Positions 9,301-17,256 of a stretch of DNA of 64,000 nucleotides are shown in pieces; position 1 is the stretch's first letter; every line of letters starts with the position of its first letter. The notes under the pieces were generated by a model. It was not told where the DNA came from, made no database searches, and saw nothing but the letters and a program-made list of their open reading frames with translations. Origin of the DNA: Caulobacter sp. UNC358MFTsu5.1. GTDB taxonomy: Bacteria; Pseudomonadota; Alphaproteobacteria; Caulobacterales; Caulobacteraceae. A program made the translations under genes and the position numbers. Where the stretch lies: positions 186,001 through 250,000 of the forward strand of contig NZ_JONW01000012.1 in assembly GCF_000712075.1 (NCBI RefSeq). The letters are read 5' to 3'.

Positions 9301-9932
9301 GCGCCCACTCCACCGGCGTCGACCTGATCACCGACTTCGGCGGCGACGACGTGATCCTGACCAAGTCCAAGCTCTCCGACAGCAACAACGACGGCATCGT
9401 CCCGACCCATGCCGGCCTGCTGGACCTGGGCGGCCTCGACGCGGTCTTCCTGGGCCTCGGGCATGAAGGCGTGCGCTATCTGGGCGTCACGGCCGACGGT
9501 CTGTACGCCTACGGCGACGCCGACACGCGGCCCAAGAAGGCCATCGAGGGCAAGCTGTCGAACGACAACCTGGCCGGCGACGTCGGCGACCATAAGTCCA
9601 ACGTGTTCTTCTTCGACACCGACCTGGCCCTCGACTGGGGCTCGGACCACATCGTCCGGTTCGGCGCCAAGGACATTCTGGTCACCACCACCGCCCTGGC
9701 CGATCCGAACCACGACAACCTGATCCTGGCCGGCCCGGGATCGGTCTTCGACTTCATCGCGCCTGCCAACAGCGCTCCCGGCACGGACAACGGTTCGGTG
9801 ACGATCAACAACACCAGCGGCGCCGCGGTCTCGACGCTGGAGTTCGACGGCGTGGTCTCGCACGGCGACGTCGACTACTACATCTACAGCCTGGTCGGCT
9901 CGTCCGGCGGCGTGGGCTCGATCTTCTTCTAG
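6372..9932 (+). CDS. Large RTX-type secreted protein with Ig-like repeats
   Basis: The protein has 1186 aa, very acidic, rich in Thr/Gly/Asp and nearly Cys-free, with no N-terminal signal peptide, as for type I secretion substrates. Residues 1-350 resemble a beta-propeller (repeated strands such as WYITEGGDADTRIARVND and DLVYFTTHSQN). Residues 350-640 are VCBS/cadherin-like modules (AAVNDAPV linkers). Residues 650-930 are three near-identical roughly 95-aa Ig-like repeats. These are followed by an RTX segment (GGLGNDVIEGKG, then GGGGSDTFVFG and DLITDFGGDDVI) that should bind Ca2+, and a C-terminal tail ending GVGSIFF, likely the secretion signal. It is probably extracellular or surface-associated. 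No type I transporter genes are in the window, so it would rely on a distant one (such as the S-layer exporter). Adhesion is a guess. Confidence 0.8.
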   Translation: MPFSGQLWYITEGGDADTRIARVNDDSTTTTTVVSNGGVGTGDDQFVSSFTSGLGVDTAAGFYFAVLSNTIDDHALLVRGAIDGSGTPTTVVDFPDNIIVETIEVDTINHKIYAGYQDGSFPPSGAITGIRVYSYDPLTGAVTDNGFLTTAATDSRPNESGFSILDARDFAIDHSIVPGGRMYYTETIGGLATGLFRLDLANPNTVTTLVNDSQFSNTSYADGVFVDVEVDETTDLVYFTTHSQNPSPSASYDANDNALWYISGNAVNGTAVKVTLTGLPVGSHYYGGDMTFDQSTRQIYLESEEVENSGTDTDDVIYVFQLDAAGTSANLIRTISPGLSTVGATVEGMVFTDLAALTVNGAATAATEQSASATTLLTGSPTIVDADGAYLVGATVQITGGTFSSNESSTADDHLGYGAGKQISGTIAGTSITVSWNAATETLTLSGYDTFAHYQAALAGLVYWATGDNPTNYGANTTRTLTWTINDGTPGVVAGSVNSGTTTLNIAAVNDAPVNSASVTASGNEDTDIAVTGLQISDVDADPASATMTVVLSVTHGVLTLRTDVAGGLTAGDIAANGAGTVTVTGTINAINATLAAANGLVFHGDPDVSGTDTLTVVTSDGGATGSGGAQSDTDGYTITINGTQDPHTGGVSITGSSTEDQVLTAVSTLADADGLGTLHYQWQRDSGSGFVNVGTDQATYTLGDADVGAVVRVIASYTDGLGAIESATSAATGAVAAIDDAPTGGVSITGTTTEDQVLTANTSTLADVDGLGALHYQWQRDSGSGFVNVGTDQATYTLGDADVGATVRVVASYTDGQGFNDSVTSAATAPIANVNDAPTGGASINGTATQNQVLTANTSTLADADGLGTLHYQWQRDTGSGFVNVGTDQSTYTLGAADVGGVVRVTASYVDGHGTAEAVTSAATAPVASSGPANLHLVGTPGFDILVGGLGNDVIEGKGFTDILVGGGGSDTFVFGAHSTGVDLITDFGGDDVILTKSKLSDSNNDGIVPTHAGLLDLGGLDAVFLGLGHEGVRYLGVTADGLYAYGDADTRPKKAIEGKLSNDNLAGDVGDHKSNVFFFDTDLALDWGSDHIVRFGAKDILVTTTALADPNHDNLILAGPGSVFDFIAPANSAPGTDNGSVTINNTSGAAVSTLEFDGVVSHGDVDYYIYSLVGSSGGVGSIFF
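8319..9170 (+). repeat. Three tandem near-identical Ig-like coding repeats
   Basis: Units begin at about 8319, 8602 and 8890 and are each about 285 bp. They share nearly identical DNA across LHYQWQRDSGSGFVNVGTDQ and the flanking YTLGDADVG segments. Protein-level variation is concentrated in the last strand (GLGAIESA, GQGFNDSV, GHGTAEAV). The conservation at nucleotide level implies recent duplication or gene conversion and makes copy-number change likely. Confidence 0.85.
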
Positions 9933-10084
9933 GACAGGCGGCGGGCCGGACGTCGGGTCGGCGTCCGCGCCCGCCCCTTCATTCGGCCCGCCGCTGTCGC
10001 TACAACTAGCGACAGCGGAAAGTCGCCTTTCGGTTGCAAAGCTGCGCCTATTGCGAGACCCTCGCGCAAACCGGGGGGAAAGCC

Positions 10085-11695
10085 GTGGCCCAATACAGCG
10101 TCACTGTCGTCAACAACAGCGACACGCCGGGAACCTACGCCCTGTTCCAGGCCCCGCCGCCCGGCGCCCCGGCCCAGGCGGGTTGGTCGATCAGCCAGAC
10201 GATCGCGCCGGGAAGCTCGGCCAAGATGGCCTATGCGGAACCGGCGCCCGGGAAGCCCGGCCTGCTGGCCAAGCTGTGCGCCCTGCTGTTCCCCACGCCG
10301 CCCAAGGCCGCGCCCGGCCAGTTCCGGCTGACGGTCGATCCCGACGGCTCCAAGCCCCAGACCCAGATCGACTTCGCGGCCAGCCCGACCGCCCCGACCA
10401 AGATCCTCCACGGCCTGGACGGCGCGCTGTCGCTCGCCGCCGCCTCGACGCTCGGCTATTCGGTGTTCACCACGCCCGACGGCAACGTGGAGCCGACCGA
10501 CCAGGGCGATAATTTCATGGCGGCCTACAGCGTCGTCGCCATCTTCACCAACAGCGCCGGCAGCAGCTGCGCGAACGGCGAATATCGCCAGATGGTCCGG
10601 GGCCAGTTTTCCGTCAACGGCTCGGTCGTTCTACACATCCTCTGCGAGCCGACGGTGATGTCGCCCGCCGTCTGGCAGCAGGACGGATGCCCGCCCGGCG
10701 TCTGCACGGCCTACGGCTATCGCGCCTGTCCGCCCTCGACCTGGAACGCCTACAAGGACCCGGACCAGTCGACCGGCTCCCAGTACGCGATGTTCGACCA
10801 GCCCGGGTTCCGCAACATCCAGCCCGGCTTCACCTACACCGTCGATCTGCAGTTCCAGGGTCAGCTCGTCGACACGGCCGCCAACGTCGTCCTGGCGACC
10901 CGGAACTGGACGGTGGCGGGCATGCTCACGGCGCCCACGGTGGCGATGGTGGACGCGCCCCGGGGGCTCCAACCCAGCGATCGCCTGATCGGCGCGCGCC
11001 TGGGCCGCAACCTCACCAACGACAGTCCCGAGGTTCATCTGCTGATCGCCCGCGTCCATGGGTCGCCGCGATTGGATCCGAACGCGGTGAAGGTCACGCT
11101 GGTCGACGCCCAGGGCGGCTCCGTGACCGCCGCCGAGCCCGAGGTCCACGAAGTCGGCGGTCAGCGGGGCACGACGGCCAGCATCGTCCACCGCCTGCTT
11201 CCCGGCCAGGCGATCCCGGTCAAGGCGACCCTCGATGTCGACGGCCAGGTCACCGAGATGGCGATCGAGGCGGCCGCGCAAGGCTCGGTCGCCTCGTCGG
11301 CAGGCGCGCGCGACGGTCAGGGCCGTCCGGGCGTGGGACCGGCGACGCCCACCTATACGATCCGGGTGAACAACCAGAGCGGCGTCGACAAGAGCTACAT
11401 CATCTTCATGCCGCCCGCCGTCGAACCCGGCGGCCAGACACCGGTCTACACCAATGTCTGGGCCACCTTCGAGAACGTCACGTCCGGCGCCTGGGACAGC
11501 CTGGTGTACAAGCCCGACGGCGAAGGATCGCCCGCGCCCAGCCTGATCGTCGCGGAAGGCGCCGACATGCCTGGCCAGGTGATCGAGCCGCCCAAAGACG
11601 TGAACCTCGCCACGATCGATTTCGCCGGTCGGACGCAGACCACCGCGGCCGTCACCCAGCATCCCGACGGCGGCTTCTCGGTCGCCTACGTCTAG
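10085..11695 (+). CDS. Unknown 536-aa protein with repeated NN-sandwich domain
   Basis: GTG at 10085 is chosen because GGGGGGAAA lies four bases upstream; the open frame extends to a TTG at 10034. No signal peptide or membrane span is present. An N-terminal unit starting YSVTVVNNSDTPGTYALFQ and a C-terminal unit starting YTIRVNNQSGVDKSYIIFM look like two copies of the same beta-rich domain, here called the VNN domain. The second has PVYTNVWATFENVTSG. The linker contains a Cys-rich stretch (CPPGVCTAYGYRACPP). The style recalls rhizosphere-type RhiA-like proteins, but I cannot confirm it. It lies between the RTX gene and the C80-like gene on the same strand, so it is probably part of one cassette. 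Function unknown. Confidence 0.6.
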   Translation: MAQYSVTVVNNSDTPGTYALFQAPPPGAPAQAGWSISQTIAPGSSAKMAYAEPAPGKPGLLAKLCALLFPTPPKAAPGQFRLTVDPDGSKPQTQIDFAASPTAPTKILHGLDGALSLAAASTLGYSVFTTPDGNVEPTDQGDNFMAAYSVVAIFTNSAGSSCANGEYRQMVRGQFSVNGSVVLHILCEPTVMSPAVWQQDGCPPGVCTAYGYRACPPSTWNAYKDPDQSTGSQYAMFDQPGFRNIQPGFTYTVDLQFQGQLVDTAANVVLATRNWTVAGMLTAPTVAMVDAPRGLQPSDRLIGARLGRNLTNDSPEVHLLIARVHGSPRLDPNAVKVTLVDAQGGSVTAAEPEVHEVGGQRGTTASIVHRLLPGQAIPVKATLDVDGQVTEMAIEAAAQGSVASSAGARDGQGRPGVGPATPTYTIRVNNQSGVDKSYIIFMPPAVEPGGQTPVYTNVWATFENVTSGAWDSLVYKPDGEGSPAPSLIVAEGADMPGQVIEPPKDVNLATIDFAGRTQTTAAVTQHPDGGFSVAYV

Positions 11696-11726
11696 CGCGC
11701 CGCGTCAAACCCATCCGGAGATCACC

Positions 11727-12572
11727 ATGTTCCTCCAGCCTCTCATGGGCGCGCCCCTGCCTGGATGCGTGTCGATCGACGCCACCAAGCCCGACAGCTA
11801 TCTGGACAACGCCCGTGCGGGGAACCCGACCGCCGGCGCCCACGCCAGCGTCCAAGTCGCCGTCAACAACCTGCGGGCTTGTGCGTCGATGCAGCCGTCG
11901 CCGACCAGGGCTTCGCTGATCGGGCATGGCGCGCCGGGATTGTTCGGCGTCGGGGCCGGCGGCTCGATCGGCACGAGCGCCCAGCATATCAATATCGACA
12001 ACCAGGCCGTCTGGGTCCCGCTCTTCCAGTCCTTGAGCGGGCGGTTCGAAGCGCTCTGCCTCTACGGCGCCGCGGTCGGCGCCGGCTTAACGGGCGCCCA
12101 GCTTCTCTTCACGCTCGCGAAGGCGATCAACGCCCCGGTCTGCGGGTCGACGGGCGTGATCTATTGCCGCCCCGACGGAACCTTCTATCTCCAGGAGGGC
12201 GCGACGTGGCAAGTGGCGACGCCGGCTCAGCAGCCCGCGCCGATCCCGTCGCCGACCGCGCCCTGGCCCGCGAACCTCGGAGCCAGAGCTCCGGGCCCGA
12301 GGGTCACGGCCTGCGCCGCCTTCGGTCTGGGAGGTAGGCCCCTCCCGACCAAGTCCGCCATGGCCCTGGCCGGTCAGGTCCATTGGGACCGATCGTTCCA
12401 GCCGCCCGGCCAGCCGGCCGCCGTCGTCGCCGGCCGCCTGCGCGCCAGCTTCGGCGGGACCGCGTTCAAGTCGTTCACGATCCTGGGCGACGCCCTGGTG
12501 CGGGACGACGCCCAGCCCAACCGTTTCTATCCGGTGGGGCCGAACTTCCGCGCCATCCTGCTGGGCCGCTAG
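11727..12572 (+). CDS. Peptidase C80/DUF4347-like protein, active site incomplete
   Basis: The protein has 281 aa, with ATG at 11727 behind GGAGATCACC. The N-terminal 170 residues follow a caspase-like (clan CD) pattern: a beta-strand then His in SLIGHGAPGLFGVGAG, and a second strand LCLYGAAVGAGLTGAQLLF followed by INAPVCGSTG. In C80 and DUF4347 proteins the second motif carries the nucleophile as YGC; here the position is Ala, although a Cys sits three residues earlier and others nearby. The C-terminal 110 residues are Pro/Ala-rich with a final beta-rich segment. It starts 31 bp after the VNN-domain protein, so they are probably co-transcribed. It may be an inactive binding domain or use a displaced cysteine. 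Confidence 0.5.
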   Translation: MFLQPLMGAPLPGCVSIDATKPDSYLDNARAGNPTAGAHASVQVAVNNLRACASMQPSPTRASLIGHGAPGLFGVGAGGSIGTSAQHINIDNQAVWVPLFQSLSGRFEALCLYGAAVGAGLTGAQLLFTLAKAINAPVCGSTGVIYCRPDGTFYLQEGATWQVATPAQQPAPIPSPTAPWPANLGARAPGPRVTACAAFGLGGRPLPTKSAMALAGQVHWDRSFQPPGQPAAVVAGRLRASFGGTAFKSFTILGDALVRDDAQPNRFYPVGPNFRAILLGR

Positions 12573-12585
12573 TCGGCCGCCCGCC

Positions 12586-13506
12586 TCAGGCGGCCGGCGT
12601 CGGCTCCAGCGCGTACTTCCGCGAGCAGTACTCGCAGGTCACGTGGATCTTGCCGTCGGGCTCGACCATCTCGGCCACTTCCTCGGCCGTGAACGAACCC
12701 AGCACCGCGCCGATGCGGTCTTCCGAGCAGCGGCAGAAGGCGCGCAGCGGCTTTTCCTCGAGCAGGCGCACGCCGTCCTCGTTGAACAGCCGCCACAGCA
12801 GGGTGGTGGTCGGCACGGTGGGGTCGATCAGCTCGTCCTCGCCGGTGGTCTCGAACAGGGCCTGGACGTGCTGCCAGGCTTCCTGCGTCTCGCCGCGGCT
12901 CTCGTCGCCGGCGATGGCCTGGATCAGGATGCCGCCCGCGCGCCACTTGGAACCTTCGCCCGTGTCGGCCTGGCCGACGGCCAGACGCACGCGGGTCGGG
13001 GTCTGTTCGGACTGGGCGAAGTACTGCTCGGCGCACAGGGCCAGGGTCTCGCCCTCGATCGGGGTGATGCCCTGGTAACGGTCCATGTCCGGACCCTGGT
13101 CGACGGTCATCACGAAGGTGCCGCCGCCCAGCAGGGTGCGGGCGCCGGGACGGGCGAAGCCCTCTGACACGGCCGCGACCTCTTCCGGGTCGAACCGGCA
13201 ATAGCCGCGCAGGGCGCCGGAGGTGTCGTAGTCGACCACGACATAGCGCACCGGGCCGTCGCCCTGGGCCTGGACGATCAGCCGGCCCTCGAACTTCAGG
13301 CTGGAGCCCACCAGCGCCGCCAGGGCGCAGGCCTCGCCCAGCAGGTTGGCGACGGGCTCGGGATAGTCGTGGCGGGTCAGCACCTCGTCGACCGCCGCGC
13401 CCAGGCGCACCACGCGGCCGCGCACGGGCAGGCCTTCGATCTGGAAGGCGGAAACGAGGTCGTCCGGAGCGGCGTCCGGCAGGGTTTGGGCGGCGATGTC
13501 GGTCAT
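12586..13506 (-). CDS. hslO: Hsp33 redox-activated chaperone
   Basis: The protein has 306 aa from ATG at 13506. The C-terminal redox switch has Cys258-x-Cys260 and Cys291-x-x-Cys294, the four zinc ligands that oxidise to activate the holdase. The N-terminal domain has the family pattern (LGEACALAALVGSSLKFEG; GPVRYVVVDYD). It is cytoplasmic, protecting proteins under oxidative plus heat stress. In related alphaproteobacteria hslO commonly sits with argD-argF and near apaG; here it is separated from both by accessory genes. Downstream it converges on the C80-like gene with only 13 bp between. Confidence 0.95.
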   Translation of the reverse strand: MTDIAAQTLPDAAPDDLVSAFQIEGLPVRGRVVRLGAAVDEVLTRHDYPEPVANLLGEACALAALVGSSLKFEGRLIVQAQGDGPVRYVVVDYDTSGALRGYCRFDPEEVAAVSEGFARPGARTLLGGGTFVMTVDQGPDMDRYQGITPIEGETLALCAEQYFAQSEQTPTRVRLAVGQADTGEGSKWRAGGILIQAIAGDESRGETQEAWQHVQALFETTGEDELIDPTVPTTTLLWRLFNEDGVRLLEEKPLRAFCRCSEDRIGAVLGSFTAEEVAEMVEPDGKIHVTCEYCSRKYALEPTPAA

Positions 13507-13576
13507 GGGGAGGCTAGATAATCGCTTGGACGAAAAATGCGAGCCCCCTGCGACCGCGCGGCCGTCCGAGCCGGCC

Positions 13577-15814
13577 TCAGCCGGCATCGACCACGCAGCG
13601 GAAACCGATCGTCCCCGCCCGATCCTTGCCCGGCGCCATCAGCAGCAGCTTGCCGTGCTGGTCGTTGCGATAGGCCTGGGGGAAGTACCAGATCGAGCCC
13701 TGCGGCTGGTATGACGAACCCCCGCGCAGGACGGCCGCGCGGGTGTGGTCGTCCTGGTGCTCGTCGGTCCACTGCCAGACGTTGCCGACCAGGTCGAGCA
13801 CGCCGAACGGGCTGGCCCCGGCCGGATGGGCGTCGACCGCGTCCGGCGGCACCAGGGTCCGGCCCTTGTTCGGGGTCGGGACGGCGGCGGGGTTCCAGGC
13901 GTCGCCCCACGGATAGGCCCGGCCGTCGCCCCCCTGGGCCGCGTACTGCCATTCCCACTCGCGCGGCAGGCGCTTGCCGGCCCAGGCCGCGTAGGCGCGG
14001 GCGTCCTCCAGCGAGACCCAGGTCACGGGCTTGTTCGCCCACCCCTCCGGATAGGTTGCACCTGCTTCTCCCTGCTGGAAGGTCCAGTCCTTGAGGAAGT
14101 TGAAGTCATCCTTGGGGCGGTAGCGCGTGGCGTCCAGGAAGGCCTTGAACTGGGCGTTGGTCACCGGCGTGCGGTCGATGAAGAAGCGTTTCATCGCCAT
14201 CTGGCGGTCGTGGAAGCGGCGGGGCGAGTCCTCCCACGGATAGGCCACGTCGACGCCGATCCCGTTGCCGCCCTCGACCTCGAGGCCCCGTACCTGGAAG
14301 CGGAAGGTCCCGGCCGGGATCTCGACCATGCCGGGCGGCGCGGTCGCGGCGGGGCGGGTCGGGGCGACCGCGACCATGGCCTGCGGCAGCGGCTTCCACT
14401 CGGCCGAATAGGACGCCAGGGGCTTGGCGGTCATGGCCTTCATGCGGGCCATCAGGTCGCGCTGGGCGGCGTCGGGCTCGCCGTCGACCGCCAGCACCGC
14501 GCCATAGGCCTTGGCCTCGACCTCGAACGACAGCCAGGCCTTGCCGCCGTCACGCTCCGGCGCCAGCTCGACGCCGTGATAGAGATCGAACCAGCGCTGG
14601 CCCGGCGCGTCGGCCACGGCCATCTGCCGGCCGTCGACGCCGTATTCGTTGCGGTTGACGATGGTCCAGACCTCAGCGCCGCCGCCCTTCTCCTTCGAGG
14701 GCCACCGGCTGGCGAACACGCCGAACCGGGTCATCGGATAGAACGGCTCCCAGTCGGGGCTGGTCAGGAACGGCGCGACGCCGCGCTCGATCGTCGCCAC
14801 CCGCCGCGTCGCCTCGCCGTCGCGCGGGGTGATCCCGTTCCAGATGCCCCAGACGTTCTCCCAGCTCTCCCAGCCCTCACCGTTGAAGAAGGCGTACTGC
14901 AGGTCGTCGGTCTTGGAGCGGGCCCAGCGGTCGGAGATGTTGACCATGTGGCGCGGCTCCAGCCACCGGTAGCGGTCGACCTTGGGGACGAAGCCGAAGT
15001 CGTACTGGCCCCACGACATCACGTTCCAGCCCAGCTGCTCGTCGTGGACCACGCCCTCGGGCTGGAAGGCCAGCGCCTTGCCCTGGCCCTCGGCGGCCAG
15101 GGAGAAGGCCAGGGGCACGCCGTCCTGGGTGTCGCCGTTCATGCCGTCGGCGCCGATCTCGATCATCAGCTTGGTCAGGGCCTCGGGCCACGGCGCGCCG
15201 GGATCGCGCGTGCCCTGGTCCCACATCATCATGGGGAACAGCACCTTGACGCCCCGGCGGTGGAAGTCGGCGATCATGCCCTTCACGCCGGGGATCCCGC
15301 CCGGCAGGGCGTGGATCATGTCGATCTGATTGCGGGCGTCGACGCCCAGATTGGGATAGTCCGGCCACAGCAGCACCGCGTCGATGCCGCCGAACCGCGC
15401 GATCAGGTCGTCCAGATAGCGGTCGACCGTGTAGCGGCCCGCCACAGGGTCGTAGAGATAGCGGTCCTCCATCATGGCCTGGGCCTGCATGAAGGCCCGC
15501 TGGGTCCAGGCCAGTTCGGGCTTGTCGTAGCGGCTGGTGTCCAGCCCGACGCGGATGCGCCGCTCAGTCCGCCAGCGGGTGACGTCGGCCAGCCAGGCCC
15601 GGTGGTCGGCCTCGGTGCAGGGGCTGAACGGCCCCTCCCACGGCTCGGGATAGGAAAAGCAGCGCGGTCCCACGACCATGTTCTGCTTGAACCAGGGGAA
15701 GGTCGAATACTGGGTGTCCTGGGCGCGGGCCCCGCCCGCCAGCGCCAGCAGGGCGAGGCCGGCCGCCAGCGACGCGGCGCGGCGGCCCTTCGACGCGCGA
15801 TTGGTCTTGGTCAC
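13577..15814 (-). CDS. Exported glycosidase-like protein fused to SUMF1 domain
   Basis: The protein has 745 aa from GTG at 15814, with GGGGGAG seven bases upstream. A signal peptide (SLAAGLALLALAGGARAQ) is present. Residues about 30-430 look like a TIM-barrel glycosidase or alpha-galactosidase-like domain: IDAVLLWPDYPNLGVDARN, GVKVLFPMMMWDQGTRDPGA and IGADGMNGDTQDG, with Asp in barrel-end positions. Residues about 493-745 are a formylglycine-generating/SUMF1 (C-type-lectin-like) domain: MVEIPAGTF, PVTNAQFKAFLDAT, RLPREWEWQYAAQGG, YPWGD, GNVWQWTDE, LRGGSSYQPQ and GFRC. The two catalytic cysteines of true formylglycine enzymes are absent, so it is not expected to modify sulfatases. Location is periplasm or secreted; polysaccharide recognition is likely. 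Confidence 0.8.
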   Translation of the reverse strand: MTKTNRASKGRRAASLAAGLALLALAGGARAQDTQYSTFPWFKQNMVVGPRCFSYPEPWEGPFSPCTEADHRAWLADVTRWRTERRIRVGLDTSRYDKPELAWTQRAFMQAQAMMEDRYLYDPVAGRYTVDRYLDDLIARFGGIDAVLLWPDYPNLGVDARNQIDMIHALPGGIPGVKGMIADFHRRGVKVLFPMMMWDQGTRDPGAPWPEALTKLMIEIGADGMNGDTQDGVPLAFSLAAEGQGKALAFQPEGVVHDEQLGWNVMSWGQYDFGFVPKVDRYRWLEPRHMVNISDRWARSKTDDLQYAFFNGEGWESWENVWGIWNGITPRDGEATRRVATIERGVAPFLTSPDWEPFYPMTRFGVFASRWPSKEKGGGAEVWTIVNRNEYGVDGRQMAVADAPGQRWFDLYHGVELAPERDGGKAWLSFEVEAKAYGAVLAVDGEPDAAQRDLMARMKAMTAKPLASYSAEWKPLPQAMVAVAPTRPAATAPPGMVEIPAGTFRFQVRGLEVEGGNGIGVDVAYPWEDSPRRFHDRQMAMKRFFIDRTPVTNAQFKAFLDATRYRPKDDFNFLKDWTFQQGEAGATYPEGWANKPVTWVSLEDARAYAAWAGKRLPREWEWQYAAQGGDGRAYPWGDAWNPAAVPTPNKGRTLVPPDAVDAHPAGASPFGVLDLVGNVWQWTDEHQDDHTRAAVLRGGSSYQPQGSIWYFPQAYRNDQHGKLLLMAPGKDRAGTIGFRCVVDAG

Positions 15815-15994
15815 GACCCGACTCCCCCACTGACGTTGGGGATAGGGATAGCATCCGCCCGGGAGCCGGAGCGCGGCCCGGACGTCCGGGCCGGCGGTTT
15901 CAGCCGGGCGCCGCGCCGCCGCGCAGTCGCGGACGATCCGGCCCGGTTTCCGTGCGCCGGCTTGCCCCAGCGCGCACGGGGCTTGCACGCGCCG

Positions 15995-16234
15995 TCAGTC
16001 GACGAACGGCTTCTCGATCTCGTAGACCACGTCTTCCAGCTTGCTCTGGAACAGGGTCTGGGCGTCGCGGACGCCCTGATTGTAGAAGCGCGGCCCCATC
16101 TTCTCGCTGATGAAGTCCAGCAGGAAGCCCAGTTGCAGGGCGCTGGCCTCGCAGTCCAGCTCGCGGTCCAGATAGCGCGCCAGCTTGTCGATCAGGTCGT
16201 CGCGTTCGGCCTTGCTGAACTCGATCTTGGACAC
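15995..16234 (-). CDS. DUF2164 family protein
   Basis: The protein has 79 aa from GTG at 16234 behind GAGAGGG; the frame is open upstream without family-like sequence. It matches the DUF2164 pattern: IEFSKAERDDLIDKLARYL, then ELDCEASALQLGFLLDFI and GPRFYNQGVRDA. It is small, acidic and helical, of unknown function. It lies 22 bp downstream of argF on the same strand, so it probably shares the argDF transcript. Confidence 0.85.
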   Translation of the reverse strand: MSKIEFSKAERDDLIDKLARYLDRELDCEASALQLGFLLDFISEKMGPRFYNQGVRDAQTLFQSKLEDVVYEIEKPFVD

Positions 16235-16256
16235 GACGACCCTCTCGATCTTGCGT

Positions 16257-17192
16257 TTAGCCGATCGCGCCGAAGCACCAGGCCAGGACGGACTTCTGGG
16301 CGTGGATGCGGTTCTCCGCCTCGTCCCAGGCCAGCGAGCGCGGGCCGTCCAGCACACTGTCGGTGACCTCCTCGCCGCGGTGGGCGGGCAGGCAGTGCAG
16401 GAAGACGCCGTCCGGCTTGGACAGGTCCATCAGGGCGTCGTCGACCTGATAGGGCTCCAGGGCCGCCAGGCGCTCGTCATGATCGGTGTCGCCCATCGAC
16501 ACCCAGGTGTCGGCCACGACCACGTCGGCGCCGCGCACGGCTTCCCTGGGGTCGTCGGTCAGGGTGATCTGCCCCTGGCGCTCCTGGGCGCGGGCCAGGT
16601 CCACCAAGTCCGGGTGATAGACCGCCGGGCAGGCGATGTTCAGCTTGAAGCCCAGCAGCGGCGCGGCGTGGATGAAGCTGGAGCACACGTTGTTGCCGTC
16701 GCCGACCCAGGCGATGGTCTTGCCGCCCACGTCGCCGCGATGCTCCTCGATCGTCAGCAGGTCGGCCATGATCTGGCACGGGTGGCTCTTGTCGGTCAGG
16801 CCGTTGATCACCGGCACGGTCGAGACCTGGGCGAAGCGCTCGACGTCGGCGTGGTTGTTGGCGCGGATCATCACCGCGTCGACCATGCGCGACAGCACCT
16901 TGGCGGTGTCCTCGATGGTCTCGCCGCGGCCCAGCTGCATGTCGGCGGCGGTCGAGATGATGCCCGACCCGCCCAGCTGGCGGATCGCCGCGTCGAACGA
17001 GAAGCGGGTGCGGGTCGAGTTCTTCTGGAAGATCATCGCCAGGACGCGGTCCTTGGCCGGGGCGTCGGCGTCGACGCGGCCCTTGGGCCAGCCGGCGCGG
17101 GCGGCCTTGCGGGCCTTGGCGTCCTCGAGCATCAGCCGCAGCGTGGCGCCGTCCAGCTTCCACAGGTCGATGAAGTGTCTGGGCTCGGTCAT
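16257..17192 (-). CDS. argF: Ornithine carbamoyltransferase
   Basis: The protein has 311 aa. ATG at 17192 is preferred because GGGGGA lies seven bases upstream; a TTG two codons earlier is possible. The carbamoyl-phosphate loop STRTR (residues 59-63), HPCQIMAD and the ornithine-binding HCLPAHRGEEV near the C-terminus are all intact. It makes citrulline from ornithine and carbamoyl phosphate in arginine synthesis. It follows argD by 64 bp in the same direction and is likely under the argD promoter and leader. Confidence 0.95.
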   Translation of the reverse strand: MTEPRHFIDLWKLDGATLRLMLEDAKARKAARAGWPKGRVDADAPAKDRVLAMIFQKNSTRTRFSFDAAIRQLGGSGIISTAADMQLGRGETIEDTAKVLSRMVDAVMIRANNHADVERFAQVSTVPVINGLTDKSHPCQIMADLLTIEEHRGDVGGKTIAWVGDGNNVCSSFIHAAPLLGFKLNIACPAVYHPDLVDLARAQERQGQITLTDDPREAVRGADVVVADTWVSMGDTDHDERLAALEPYQVDDALMDLSKPDGVFLHCLPAHRGEEVTDSVLDGPRSLAWDEAENRIHAQKSVLAWCFGAIG

Positions 17193-17256
17193 GAGCAAAT
17201 CCCCCTGCCCGCCCGCCCCGGCCTGGCCGGAACGGGCGGTTTATAAGGTCGCGGCC

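Noticed and set aside
6339..9863. 1174-aa minus-strand open frame opposite the RTX gene
   Set aside because: It is the antisense reading of a GC-rich, Asp/Thr/Gly-biased gene: a Val/Gly/Arg/Asp-rich translation without motifs. The plus strand shows domain repeats and an RTX segment.
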